Positions 32,973 through 41,488 are shown, counted from the first letter of the stretch. The stretch: DNA of 64,000 nucleotides from Ramlibacter lithotrophicus (GCF_012184415.1 NZ_VTOX01000008.1:171637-235636); one strand, 5' to 3'. The notes: generated by a model not told the origin, from the letters alone. Numbers and translations: made by a program.

Positions 32973-33928
32973 TGACCTATGCCCAGGCCGCGGCGCTGGC
33001 GCTGCAGCGCGGGATGGACGCCGATGGCGCCGTGGTGGTGCTCGGCGAGGACGTGGGGCGCGGCGGCATCTTCGGCCAATACCGCGGGCTGCAGGAGCGC
33101 TTCGGGGCGCAGCGGGTGATCGACACCCCGATCAGCGAGGCCACCATCCTCGGCGCCGGCGTCGGCATGGCGCTGGCCGGCCTGCGGCCGGTGGTGGAGA
33201 TGCGGGTGGTGGACTTCGCCTTGTGCGCCATGGACGAACTGGTCAACCAGGCCGCCAAGAACCGCTTCATGTTCGGCGGCCAGGGGCGGGTGCCCATGGT
33301 CGTGCGCATGCCGGTCGGGATCTGGGATTCGTCGGCGGCGCAGCACTCGCAATCGCTGGAGAGCTGGTTCGCGCACATGCCGGGGCTGGTCGTGGTCTGT
33401 CCCGCGACGCCGCAGGACAACTATTCGATGCTGCGGGCCGCGCTGGCCAGCGGCGACCCGGTCGTCTACATGGAGCACAAGACCTTGTGGGGCGCGACCG
33501 GCGAGGTCGACGAGGCCCAGGCGGTGCCGCTCGGCACGGCCCGCGTGGTGCGTCGCGGCGATGCGCTGACGATGGTGAGCTGGAGCCGCCAGGTGCAGGC
33601 CTGCGCCGAAGCCTGCGAGCAGCTCGCCGCCGGCGGGATCGAATGCGACCTGATCGACCTGCGCAGCATCTGGCCCTGGGATCGCGCTGCCGTGCTCGAA
33701 TCCTGCGCCCGCACCGGCCGGCTGCTGGTGGTGCACGAGGCGGTGCAGGCCGCCGGTTTCGGCGCCGAGATCGCAGCCACCGCCGCAGAGGCGACCGGCT
33801 GCCGCGTGATGCGCCTGGGCGCCCCCCGCATCCCGGTCGGCTACGCGCCGGTGCTCGAAGCCCAGTCGCGGGTGACCGCCCCCGACATCGTGGCCGCGGC
33901 GCGATCGCTGTCGCAGTCGCCGCGCTAG
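32963..33928 (+). CDS. TPP-dependent 2-oxo acid/acetoin dehydrogenase E1, beta subunit
   Basis: This 321-residue E1 beta subunit shows the standard regions VVLGEDVGRGGIFGQYRGL, DTPISEATILGAGVGMALAG, VNQAAKNRFMFGGQ, SLESWFAHMPGL, DLRSIWPWD and VVHEAVQAAGFGAEI. It assembles with the alpha subunit as an alpha2beta2 enzyme. The ATG is inside the last codons of the alpha gene, so the two are translationally coupled. A DctPQM-type TRAP transporter starts 52 bp after its stop, likely bringing in the carboxylic substrate or a precursor. Confidence 0.92.
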   Translation: MALMTYAQAAALALQRGMDADGAVVVLGEDVGRGGIFGQYRGLQERFGAQRVIDTPISEATILGAGVGMALAGLRPVVEMRVVDFALCAMDELVNQAAKNRFMFGGQGRVPMVVRMPVGIWDSSAAQHSQSLESWFAHMPGLVVVCPATPQDNYSMLRAALASGDPVVYMEHKTLWGATGEVDEAQAVPLGTARVVRRGDALTMVSWSRQVQACAEACEQLAAGGIECDLIDLRSIWPWDRAAVLESCARTGRLLVVHEAVQAAGFGAEIAATAAEATGCRVMRLGAPRIPVGYAPVLEAQSRVTAPDIVAAARSLSQSPR

Positions 33929-33980
33929 AGATATCCACTATGGCCAGCCGATCGCCGCCGGCCTAACCTTGCGTCCGTTC

Positions 33981-34508
33981 ATGTCCGTGTCCCCCGACCT
34001 CCCGCCCGTCCCCGGTGAACTGCCCGATCCGGCCGGCATCGAAGAGCCCACCCGCGTGCCCCTGGCCATCGAGGACTGGCTCACCGTCGTCGTGATGGGG
34101 CTGCTGGCGCTGATCACGTTCGCCAACGTGCTGGTGCGCTATTTCACCGACCAGTCGTTCGCCTGGACCGAGGAGTTCTCGGTCTTCCTGATGATCGTGC
34201 TGGCGCTGGTCGCCGGTTCGGCTTCGGTGGCCCGCAACCTGCAGATCCGCATCGAGTATTTCGCCGACAACGGGTCACCCGCGCGCCAGCGGGCGCTGGC
34301 GATGTTCGGCGCGGCCATGGTGTTCCTGCTGTTCGCGCTGATCGCGGTGCTCAGCACGCGCATGGTGTACGACGACTTCACCTATGGCGAGACCTCGCCG
34401 GGCATCGGCGTGCCGCAGTGGTGGTACACGATCTGGCTGCCGGTGATGTCGGTGGCGATCGCCGGGCGTGCCCTGGGCCTGTTCATCCGCCGGAAGCGCC
34501 AGGCATGA
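33981..34508 (+). CDS. TRAP transporter small membrane subunit (DctQ type)
   Basis: This 175-residue protein has four membrane helices and the DctQ marks ANVLVRYFTDQSFAWTEEFSVFLM and PQWWYTIWLPVMSVAI. ATG at 33981 is chosen; an in-frame TTG at 33969 would add four residues. Its stop overlaps the DctM start (ATGA). It anchors the large subunit and receives substrate from the binding protein. Confidence 0.93.
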   Translation: MSVSPDLPPVPGELPDPAGIEEPTRVPLAIEDWLTVVVMGLLALITFANVLVRYFTDQSFAWTEEFSVFLMIVLALVAGSASVARNLQIRIEYFADNGSPARQRALAMFGAAMVFLLFALIAVLSTRMVYDDFTYGETSPGIGVPQWWYTIWLPVMSVAIAGRALGLFIRRKRQA

Positions 34509-35803
34509 TCACCACGCTCCTGTTCGTCGCCTTCGTCGTCATGCTCTTCGCGGGCGTGCCGATCGGTGCCGCGCTGGGCCTGGCCGGCGCCGTGTGCATC
34601 GCCATCGCCAACCGCGACGTCCAGTGGTTCGGCCTGCTGGCCGTGCCCCAGAACTTCTATGCGGGCCTGGGCAAGTACCCGCTGCTGGCGATCCCGATGT
34701 TCGTGCTGGTCGGCTCGATCTTCGACCGCTCCGGCGTGGCGCTGCGGCTGGTGAACTTCGCCACCGCGATCGTCGGCCGCGGGCCCGGCATGCTGCCGCT
34801 GGTGGCGATCGGCGTGGCGATGTTCCTGGGCGGCATCTCCGGCTCGGGGCCGGCCAACGCGGCGGCGGTGGGCGGCGTGATGATCGCCGCGATGCGCCGC
34901 GCCGGGTATCCGCCGGCGTACTCGGCCAGCGTGGTCGGCGCCGCCGCGGCCACCGACATCCTGATTCCGCCGTCGGTGGCGTTCATCGTCTACTCGGTGC
35001 TGGTGCCGGGCGCCTCGGTGCCGGCGCTGTTCGCCGCCGGCATGGTGCCAGGGGTCATGGCCGGCCTCGCGCTGATGATCCCCGCCGTGTGGATGGCGCG
35101 TCGCCACAAGATGGGCGCGCAGGAGGCGAGCCTGCCGCGGCCCCCGTTCTGGAAGAGCCTGCGCGAGGCGGTGTGGGGGCTGGCCGCCCCGGTGCTGATC
35201 CTGGGCGGCATGCGCGCCGGCTGGTTCACGCCGACGGAGGCGGCCGTCGTCGCCGTGTTCTACGGCCTGTTCGTCGGCATGGTGGTGCACCAGACGATCC
35301 GCGTGCGCGACCTGTTCGTGATCCTGCGCGAATCGGGCGAACTGTCGGCGGTGATCCTGCTGGTGGTGTCGCTGGCAGGCATCTTTGCCTATTCGCTGTC
35401 GACGCTGGGGGTGATCGATCCGCTGACCCGCGCCATCGTCAATTCCGGGCTCGGCGAATACGGCGTGCTGTCGCTGCTGATCCTGATGCTGGTCACGCTG
35501 GGCATGTTCCTGGACGGCATCTCGATCTTCCTGATCTTCGTGCCGCTGCTGCTGCCGATCGTGCACCACTACCAGTGGGACGTGGTCTGGTTCGGCGTGA
35601 TCCTCACGCTGAAGGTGGCGCTGGGCCAGTTCACGCCGCCGCTGGCCGTGAACCTCATGGTGTCGTGCCGCATCGCGCGCGTGCCGATGGAGGACACGGT
35701 GCGCTGGGTCGGCTGGATGCTGTTCTCGATGTTCCTGGTGATGGTGGCCGTGATCGCCTGGCCGCCGCTGGCCACCTGGCTGCCGCACCAGCTCGGCTAC
35801 TGA
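34505..35803 (+). CDS. TRAP transporter large membrane subunit (DctM type)
   Basis: This 432-residue protein with about 12 membrane segments is the sodium-coupled transport subunit of a TRAP system. Family marks are MFVLVGSIFDRSG, FLGGISGSGPANAAAVG, AATDILIPPSVAFIVYS, GMFLDGISIFLIFVPLLLPI and LGQFTPPLAVNLMV. Overlapping ATGA with the DctQ stop. The binding protein gene follows 42 bp downstream. Confidence 0.95.
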   Translation: MITTLLFVAFVVMLFAGVPIGAALGLAGAVCIAIANRDVQWFGLLAVPQNFYAGLGKYPLLAIPMFVLVGSIFDRSGVALRLVNFATAIVGRGPGMLPLVAIGVAMFLGGISGSGPANAAAVGGVMIAAMRRAGYPPAYSASVVGAAAATDILIPPSVAFIVYSVLVPGASVPALFAAGMVPGVMAGLALMIPAVWMARRHKMGAQEASLPRPPFWKSLREAVWGLAAPVLILGGMRAGWFTPTEAAVVAVFYGLFVGMVVHQTIRVRDLFVILRESGELSAVILLVVSLAGIFAYSLSTLGVIDPLTRAIVNSGLGEYGVLSLLILMLVTLGMFLDGISIFLIFVPLLLPIVHHYQWDVVWFGVILTLKVALGQFTPPLAVNLMVSCRIARVPMEDTVRWVGWMLFSMFLVMVAVIAWPPLATWLPHQLGY

Positions 35804-35845
35804 CTTTCTCCCCGCAACTTCATTCACCCCCGAAGGAGACCACCG

Positions 35846-36880
35846 ATGAAATTCCGCCGCACCGTCCTTGGCCTGGCCATCGCCGCCACCGCGCTCGCCT
35901 TCGGCACCGGCGCCATGGCGCAGGCTGCCTACAAGCCCGAATACAAGATGTCCCTGGTGCTGGGCCCGCCGACGCCGTGGGGCATGGCCGGCAAGATCTG
36001 GGCCGACCTGGTCAAGGAGCGCACCCAGGGCCGCATCAACATCAAGCTGTACCCGGGCGTGTCGCTGATCCAGGGCGACCAGACCCGCGAGTTCAGCGCG
36101 CTGCGCCAGGGCGTGATCGACATGGCCATCGGCTCGACCATCAACTGGTCGCCGCAGGTCAAGGAGCTGAACCTGTTCTCGATGCCCTTCCTGATGCCAG
36201 ACTACGCGGCCGTGGACGCGCTGACGCAGGGCGAGGTCGGCAAGAAGATCTTCCAGGTGGTCGAGAAGGCCGGCGTGGTGCCGCTCGCCTGGGGCGAGAA
36301 CGGCACGCGCGAGCTCACCAACTCCAAGCGCGCCATCAAGTCACCAGAAGACCTGAAAGGCATGAAGATCCGGGTGGTCGGCTCGCCGCTGTTTTCCGAC
36401 ACGTTCAACGCGCTGGGCGCCAACCCGACCCAGATGAGCTGGGCCGACGCGCAACCGGCGCTGGCCAGCGGCGCCGTGGACGGACAGGAGAACCCGATGT
36501 TCCTGTTCACGATCCTGAAGATGCACACGGTGGGGCAGAAGTATGTGACCACCTGGGGCTACGTCACGGACCCGCTCATCTTCGTGGTGAACAAGGAGAT
36601 CTGGAACTCGTGGACGCCGGCCGACCAGAAGATCGTGCGCGAGGCGGCGATCGAGGCCGGCAGGCAGGAGATCGCGCTGGCGCGCAAGGGCCTGGTGGAA
36701 GCCGACAAGCCGCTGCTCAAGGAAGTGGCCGGCATGGGCGTGACGGTGACCCAGTTGTCGCCGGCTGAGCGCGAGGCGTTCGTCAAGGCGACGCGGCCGG
36801 TCTACGAGAAGTGGAAGAAGACCGTGGGTGCCGACCTGGTGAACACGGCCGAGAAGGCGATCGCGGCTCGGAAGAAGTAA
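35846..36880 (+). CDS. TRAP transporter solute-binding protein (DctP family)
   Basis: This 344-residue periplasmic binding protein has a signal peptide (about 1-26, GAMAQAA) and a GAAGGAGA ribosome-binding site. DctP marks are the conserved Arg in GMKIRVVGSPLFSDTFNALGANPT, which in the family salt-bridges the carboxylate ligand, then MSWADAQPALASGAVDGQENP and YVTDPLIFVVNKEIW. The ligand is probably an organic acid feeding the E1 pair upstream. The stop is 5 bp from a convergent-gap repeat (copy B). Confidence 0.94.
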   Translation: MKFRRTVLGLAIAATALAFGTGAMAQAAYKPEYKMSLVLGPPTPWGMAGKIWADLVKERTQGRINIKLYPGVSLIQGDQTREFSALRQGVIDMAIGSTINWSPQVKELNLFSMPFLMPDYAAVDALTQGEVGKKIFQVVEKAGVVPLAWGENGTRELTNSKRAIKSPEDLKGMKIRVVGSPLFSDTFNALGANPTQMSWADAQPALASGAVDGQENPMFLFTILKMHTVGQKYVTTWGYVTDPLIFVVNKEIWNSWTPADQKIVREAAIEAGRQEIALARKGLVEADKPLLKEVAGMGVTVTQLSPAEREAFVKATRPVYEKWKKTVGADLVNTAEKAIAARKK

Positions 36881-36885
36881 ACCCA

Positions 36886-37024
36886 ACAGCCGGACGCAGA
36901 AGCCGCAAAAGTTGCGCAGAAGCCGCAGAAAGTTGGAAGGAACGAGGGCGATCCCCGTCTCTCATCTTTCCCTCTGATTTTTTGCGGCTTCTGCGTGATC
37001 TCTGCGGCTTTTGCGTTCGGCTGT
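36886..37024. repeat. long imperfect inverted repeat, copy B, between convergent genes
   Basis: Both ends read ACAGCCG(G/A)ACGCA(G/A)AAGCCGCA when oriented inward, forming arms of about 47 bp. Each arm contains two tandem GCAGAAGCCGCA-type units. The central part has no strong GC hairpin, but T-runs (GATTTTTTGCGG on the plus strand, and CTTTTG) flank the arms. It sits between dctP and a small minus-strand gene and likely serves as a two-way terminator. Related copies: 13972-14095 and 48678-48716. Confidence 0.75.
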
Positions 37025-37044
37025 CCGCCTCAACACGCGAGGCG

Positions 37045-37212
37045 TCACCGCGAATAACTGCCGACCGGGAACATCCGCCGCGCCTTGTCCGCGAGCTCCT
37101 GCTGCCGCAGCATGATGCGCGGCAGGTCGGGGTGCAGCGGGTTGATCTCGCGCATCGCCCAGCGATAGAAGGCCTGCGCGACCATGACATGGATGAGGCT
37201 GAGGATTTTCAT
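37045..37212 (-). CDS. small protein, 55 residues, unknown function
   Basis: This short frame begins MKILSLIHVMVAQAFYRWAM and continues with EINPLHPDLPRIMLRQQEL, ending GSYSR. The first 20 residues are hydrophobic/amphipathic, and the middle segment has the look of a conserved betaproteobacterial small protein (Tyr-Arg-Trp-Ala, then Asp/Asn-Pro-Leu-His-Pro-Asp). That family impression is from memory. It converges with dctP across repeat copy B. Too short to be certain from coding statistics alone. Confidence 0.55.
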   Translation of the reverse strand: MKILSLIHVMVAQAFYRWAMREINPLHPDLPRIMLRQQELADKARRMFPVGSYSR

Positions 37213-37436
37213 GGGCGTATGGTCCGGGGGCGTCCGCCGGCGCCGTGTAGGCGCCAGACCCGTCCACTGCTGGGGTTCGGACCGACACGCGATGTCGGAC
37301 GAAGCAGACGCTCTCGCGCGCAGCCGCTTGTTGCCTTGTTCACCGACTGTTGCGCTGCCTCAGCGGCAGGCATTGGTGCTTTCCCTTGTCCGGCTGGGCC
37401 CGGCGTCGCGCCGGAAGCGGGTCTCGGCCCGCCGGG
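37213..37436. other. 224-bp stretch with no supported gene
   Basis: It lies between the 55-residue ORF and the aldose epimerase, both on the minus strand. I see no frame with a family match, no clear terminator and no repeat shared with the rest of the window. It may hold the promoter of the small ORF. Confidence 0.4.
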
Positions 37437-38381
37437 CTATTCCCAGCGCGGCGCGAGCGTGAAACGCGCCTCCAGCGTCTCGCCGGGCGCGAGGCGCGCG
37501 CCGCCGAGCGGCCCGCGGCCGTAGTGCGGCAGCAGGTTGAGCCAGTCGGTGCACTGGCTCACCGGCTCGGCGCAGAAGTGGTCGTAGCCGCGCGGGCAGT
37601 ACAGCACGAAGTAGTCCAGCGGCGGGTGCGCCTCCATCACCAGGCTGCGCCGCGGCCCGTGCTGGTCGAGCGGCCATTCGACGAGCGTGCGGTGCTCCCA
37701 GCCGACGAAGTTGTTGTCCAGGTCGAGGTCGGCCAGCACCACGCCTTCGCGCAACCGGGCCACGACGTCGTTGGCCTCGAGCGTCGTCGGCATCACCTGC
37801 GAGTCGCCCATCCACATGGCTGCGGCCGGGCTGGTCAGGCGCGTGCCGGGCGGGTGCGGAAAATACGGGTGGTGCCCGATGCCCACCGGCATCGCTGCCG
37901 TGTCGTGGTTGGTGACGGTCATGGTGACCCGCAGGGCCTGGTCCGTGAGCTCCAGGTGCTGCTCGGCGGCAAAGCGCCACGGCCAGGCCGCGCTGGCGGG
38001 CTCCTCCAGGCGCAGCGATGCGTGGTGGCCGCCCGCCAGCGTCACGGTCCAGGGCCGCAGCCAGCCGATGCCGTGCAGCGGATGCGGCGACGACGGATCG
38101 CCCGGATGGTTGGGCGGCATGCGGATGTCGCGTCCCTCGAAGCTGGCGCGCCCGTCACGGATGCGGTTGCAGAAGGGCACCAGGGGGAAGCTGGCCATCG
38201 CCAGCGGATTGCGCCGCGCGAGGCCTTGCTCGCTGGCCGGCCGCAGCCAGTCGACCCGGCCTTGCCGGCCGCCCCGGTCCCACGTGCCTTCGAAGCGGGC
38301 GATGGAGCCCCCGGCATCGGGCGCCACGTCGAGGCGCAGCGTGCCGGCCTGGAGCCGGAGCAGTCTGGGCGAATCGGCCAT
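37437..38381 (-). CDS. aldose 1-epimerase (mutarotase family)
   Basis: This 314-residue protein has the galactose mutarotase-like beta-sandwich. Marks are the substrate Arg in PFCNRIRDG, the catalytic His pair in HPLHGIGW and GIGHHPYFP, and the downstream Glu region near the C-terminus (LAPGETLEARF). No signal peptide, so it interconverts sugar anomers in the cytoplasm or acts on a related hexose phosphate. ATG at 38381; a longer frame to 38456 is Arg-rich and unlike the family. The gene 20 bp upstream on the same strand encodes a glycine-zipper protein, and no sugar operon is attached. Confidence 0.88.
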   Translation of the reverse strand: MADSPRLLRLQAGTLRLDVAPDAGGSIARFEGTWDRGGRQGRVDWLRPASEQGLARRNPLAMASFPLVPFCNRIRDGRASFEGRDIRMPPNHPGDPSSPHPLHGIGWLRPWTVTLAGGHHASLRLEEPASAAWPWRFAAEQHLELTDQALRVTMTVTNHDTAAMPVGIGHHPYFPHPPGTRLTSPAAAMWMGDSQVMPTTLEANDVVARLREGVVLADLDLDNNFVGWEHRTLVEWPLDQHGPRRSLVMEAHPPLDYFVLYCPRGYDHFCAEPVSQCTDWLNLLPHYGRGPLGGARLAPGETLEARFTLAPRWE

Positions 38382-38401
38382 CGGTACGGTTGTGACGCGG
38401 C

Positions 38402-39094
38402 TCAGCGGCCGTCGCCGTCCGCGTCGCCGGGGAGCTTTCGCTCGAAGCGTTCCCACCCGGCGCGGGCCGCATGCCGCGCTTCGGCCCAGGTCAGGCGCGA
38501 CTGGCCGCGGTACGACTCGTCCCAGTCGTTGCGGAAGGACGGCTCATAGCTGTCGAAGTTGCCCTGGTCGTAGCGCGCGCGGCTCTCCCACCCCATGCGA
38601 TAGGCCGGGCCGTAGTCGTCGTACGTGCGCTCGGGGTCGTAATACGGCTCGCGGACGTGGTTTTCGCGCCAGTACGCGTCTTCCTCGTCGTGGTTCACCG
38701 CGTGGGCCGCGCCCTTGCCGGCGGCCCCGCCGGCGACGGCGCCCACCACCGCGCCGACGCCGGCGCCCACCGGTCCGCCGAGGCTGCCGCCGGCCATCGC
38801 GCCGGCCGCGGCGCCGCCGCCGACCCCGACGCCCTTGCCGACGTTGTGTTCGTGCTGGAAATCCTGCGGCTCGGGGTTTGCGGCCTCGGCGGCGCCGCGT
38901 CCGACCAGTCCGCCGGCGACGGCGCCGATCACCCCGCCGACGACCGCGGCCACCGGGCCGCCCATCGCCGCGCCTGCGGTCGCGCCCGCCACCGCGCCGC
39001 CGGCGATGCCGACGCCGGTGCCGACCGGGTGGTCGCCGGCGAGGGAGCGGTCGTGGTTCAGTTGTCCGGTTTCGTCTGTCTTTTCCTTGGCCAT
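38402..39094 (-). CDS. glycine-zipper protein with two repeated modules
   Basis: This 230-residue protein has two successive Gly/Ala-rich modules (about 20-66 and 76-120). Each runs G-V/T-G-V-G-x-A/G-G-G-A, a Gly-Gly-Pro-Val turn, then VVGAVAGG. They look like an internal duplication of membrane-inserting glycine zippers. The C-terminal 100 residues are acidic and aromatic (Tyr/Trp/Arg), with NHDEEDAYWRENHVREPYYD and a Trp-Ala-Glu-Ala-Arg helix. No classical signal peptide. A good site (AAGGAGT) precedes ATG 39094. Function unknown; glycine-zipper proteins often sit in or on membranes under stress. Confidence 0.75.
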   Translation of the reverse strand: MAKEKTDETGQLNHDRSLAGDHPVGTGVGIAGGAVAGATAGAAMGGPVAAVVGGVIGAVAGGLVGRGAAEAANPEPQDFQHEHNVGKGVGVGGGAAAGAMAGGSLGGPVGAGVGAVVGAVAGGAAGKGAAHAVNHDEEDAYWRENHVREPYYDPERTYDDYGPAYRMGWESRARYDQGNFDSYEPSFRNDWDESYRGQSRLTWAEARHAARAGWERFERKLPGDADGDGR

Positions 39095-39215
39095 GGGTAC
39101 TCCTTCAGGGGATGCGAGAAGGAACCATGGTCCGGCGCGCCGCGCCAGCCCGGCGTCAGCCGGGGGCCGGGCTGGCCGTAGGACCAGGATGCGGGGACCG
39201 GCCTGGCGCGGCGGT

Positions 39216-40127
39216 TCAGCGCTGCGATCGCGCCTCGACCTTGGCGGCATCGAATTCGGCGCGCAGGCGCGCCAGTTCGTCCGCGCCCACGCGAGCCGGG
39301 TTGCAGTAGTCCTGCTTCCACTCGGCCGACTCGCTCCAGCGCTGCGGCGACTGCACGGTGGTGCGCGGTGCCGGCGCCGACTCGAGCAGGCGCAGCGCCA
39401 GCTCCAGCGTCGCCGCCTGCGACGCGGCATCGTGGGGCTTGCCGGCCGCGTTGCCCAGCGGAAAGTCGCTGAACAGGAGGCGCGGCACTCCCACGTGTTC
39501 GACGACGTCCTTGGCGCAGCCCATCACGACGGTGGCGATGCCGGCCGCTTCGAGCTGTCGCGCGGCCAGGCCCAGCGTCTGGTGGCAGACCGGGCAGTTC
39601 GCGACCAGCAGCGCGGCGTCCACGCCGTCCGCGCGACAGCGCGCGACGATCTCCGGCGCGTCGACCTCGACGGTGCGGCGCTGGCTGCGGTTGGTGGGCG
39701 CACCATGGAAGCGCGGCGCGACGCGCCCGATGCGGCCGGCCGCCGCCGCCCGCCGCAGCGCCGGCAGCGGAAACCAGGCCCCGCTGTCCTCCATCGAGGT
39801 GTGCCGGCGGTCGATCGCGACGTGCGCGATGCGCAGGTCGTGGTCCCCGGCCGTGTCGCCCGAATAGACCTCGTGGAACTTCGCCGCGCCGTTGTACGGC
39901 GCGCCGGGGCCTTGCGGCCCCTTGGCCGGATCGAACGGCACTGCCGTCGTGACGATCGCCACCGTGCATTGCGCCAGCGGCTTGCCCAGCGGCTGGAACG
40001 GCACCTCGGCGTGGTGCGCCCAGCGGTAGGGATTGCCGTAGCCGAGCGCCAGGTACCAGTCGCGCGTGCGTTGCATGTACGCGATCGGCCGGTCGTCGTC
40101 GGGCAGCGGGTCGGCAGCGGGGTCCAT
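39216..40127 (-). CDS. GrdB/PrdB-like reductase-family protein (Cys form)
   Basis: This 303-residue protein resembles the glycine/sarcosine/betaine/D-proline reductase component B family. Recognisable parts are AIVTTAVPFDP, DHDLRIAHVAIDRRHT, FPLPALRRAAAAGRIG, the redox-type motif NCPVCHQT near 219-226, GIATVVMGCAKDVVEHVG and PRLLFSDFPLGNAAGKPHD. In Clostridia such proteins can use selenocysteine. Here all motif positions are ordinary Cys codons and no in-frame TGA occurs. No GrdA, GrdC or thioredoxin partner lies nearby, so amino-acid reduction as in Clostridia is unlikely. ATG at 40127. Divergent from the kinase gene at 40304 with a 176-bp gap. Confidence 0.75.
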   Translation of the reverse strand: MDPAADPLPDDDRPIAYMQRTRDWYLALGYGNPYRWAHHAEVPFQPLGKPLAQCTVAIVTTAVPFDPAKGPQGPGAPYNGAAKFHEVYSGDTAGDHDLRIAHVAIDRRHTSMEDSGAWFPLPALRRAAAAGRIGRVAPRFHGAPTNRSQRRTVEVDAPEIVARCRADGVDAALLVANCPVCHQTLGLAARQLEAAGIATVVMGCAKDVVEHVGVPRLLFSDFPLGNAAGKPHDAASQAATLELALRLLESAPAPRTTVQSPQRWSESAEWKQDYCNPARVGADELARLRAEFDAAKVEARSQR

Positions 40128-40303
40128 GCGCGCATTGTCACTCCGGCACTCGTGGCCGATACCATCCGCGAGGCCGGCACGCGGGGCCGGGGGCGGAAAT
40201 ACCGCACGCTGCCCGCGCAACCCCGCCACGGATCCGGGTTCCACCGGCGGCGGCCGGCCGGCCGCGCGGGTAAGCTGGTGCGAGAAGAAATACAGGGACT
40301 GGA

Positions 40304-41488
40304 ATGAATCATGGAGACCGCGCCTTGCGGCTGGAGCACGCGCGCCTGCACCGCGACCTGGCGGATTCGCGCCGGCAACTCGAGGAAGTCCGCGCCGAAT
40401 TCGATCGCTTCGCGGGACGCCTCGCCCATGACCTGCAGGCCGTGATGCAGGTCAACGAGGGCTTCGCGGCGGCCTTGTCACGCACGGCCGCGACCAAGCT
40501 CGACGACCGGGAGCGGCATTACCTGGAGCGGATCGCCGCCACCAGCTTGCGCGGCAACCGCCTGGTGCACGAGGTACTGGCGTTCGCCCGGCTCGGCGTC
40601 CACCCGATCGAGCGGCGACCGGTGGCCCTGGCCGACGCCCTGGCGCGGGCGCGGCGTTTCGTGCAGGACCAGGCCGAGGACCGCCACGTCGAATGGATCA
40701 CGGGCGAGCTGCCGACGGTGGCCGGCGATGCCTCGCTGCTGCAGCAGGTGCTGGCGGACCTGCTCGCCAACGCGCTGCACTCCAGCCGTGAGCGCGCGAA
40801 GGCGGTGATCCGCGTCGAGGGCGCGGCCACGGATGGCGGCTGGGAGATCCGGGTCGCCGACAACGGCAGCGGCTTCGACCCGAAGGCTGCGGACCGGCTG
40901 TTCCAGTCGTTCGAACGCCGGCCCGGCGCCGGTGGCGAAGCAACTGGCCTGGCGCAGGCGCGCCGCATCGTGGAGCGCCACGGCGGCAGCATCCGCGCGG
41001 AAAGTGCACCCGGGGGCGGCACGCTGTTCGCGTTCACCTTGCCCGCGACCGGCGGGCTGGAACCTGATGCGCCGCCGCCGGACGCAGCGCGCCAGGCGGA
41101 CCCGCCGCAGCCCGCCGCGCTGCGCGTGTTGCTGGTGGATGACGATCCGATGGTGCTGCTGTCGCTCACGAACATGGTGCAGCTCGATGGCCACCACGTG
41201 GACAGCGCCGCGGGCGGGCAGGCCGGCGTCGAGGCCTTCCGGCAGGCGCTGGCGCAAGGGCAAGGCTACGACGCCGTGATCACCGACCTGGGCATGCCCC
41301 ACGTGGACGGGCGCGAAGTCGCGCGCCTGGTCAAGCAGGCCAGCCCCGCCACCCGCGTCATCCTGCTGACCGGCTGGGGCAGCACCGGCAGCGCGGAGGG
41401 CGACGGCAGCGAAGTCGACGGCATCCTGGCCAAGCCGCCGCGCCTGGCGCAGCTGCGCGAGATCCTCGCGCCGGTGCGGCCGGCATGA
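40304..41488 (+). CDS. soluble histidine kinase fused to a receiver domain
   Basis: This 394-residue cytoplasmic protein has no membrane helix. It starts with a coiled-coil (about 8-35), then HisKA with His42 (GRLAHDLQAVMQ) and HATPase (LADLLANALHSS, DNGSGFD, a reduced G2 region GEATGLAQARRIVERHGG). A receiver domain follows with Asp328 (ITDLGMPHVDG) and Lys in LAKPP. The stop overlaps the start of the multi-PAS kinase (ATGA), indicating joint expression and probably a phosphorelay between the two. Confidence 0.88.
   Translation: MNHGDRALRLEHARLHRDLADSRRQLEEVRAEFDRFAGRLAHDLQAVMQVNEGFAAALSRTAATKLDDRERHYLERIAATSLRGNRLVHEVLAFARLGVHPIERRPVALADALARARRFVQDQAEDRHVEWITGELPTVAGDASLLQQVLADLLANALHSSRERAKAVIRVEGAATDGGWEIRVADNGSGFDPKAADRLFQSFERRPGAGGEATGLAQARRIVERHGGSIRAESAPGGGTLFAFTLPATGGLEPDAPPPDAARQADPPQPAALRVLLVDDDPMVLLSLTNMVQLDGHHVDSAAGGQAGVEAFRQALAQGQGYDAVITDLGMPHVDGREVARLVKQASPATRVILLTGWGSTGSAEGDGSEVDGILAKPPRLAQLREILAPVRPA

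Noticed and set aside
39216..40127. Selenocysteine in the GrdB/PrdB-like protein
   Set aside because: All redox-motif positions are Cys codons and there is no in-frame TGA before the stop, nor a visible insertion-element hairpin.
40304..41488. Phage or plasmid origin near the AT-poor palindromes of the window
   Set aside because: No iteron array, replication gene or DnaA-box cluster was seen anywhere in the window.
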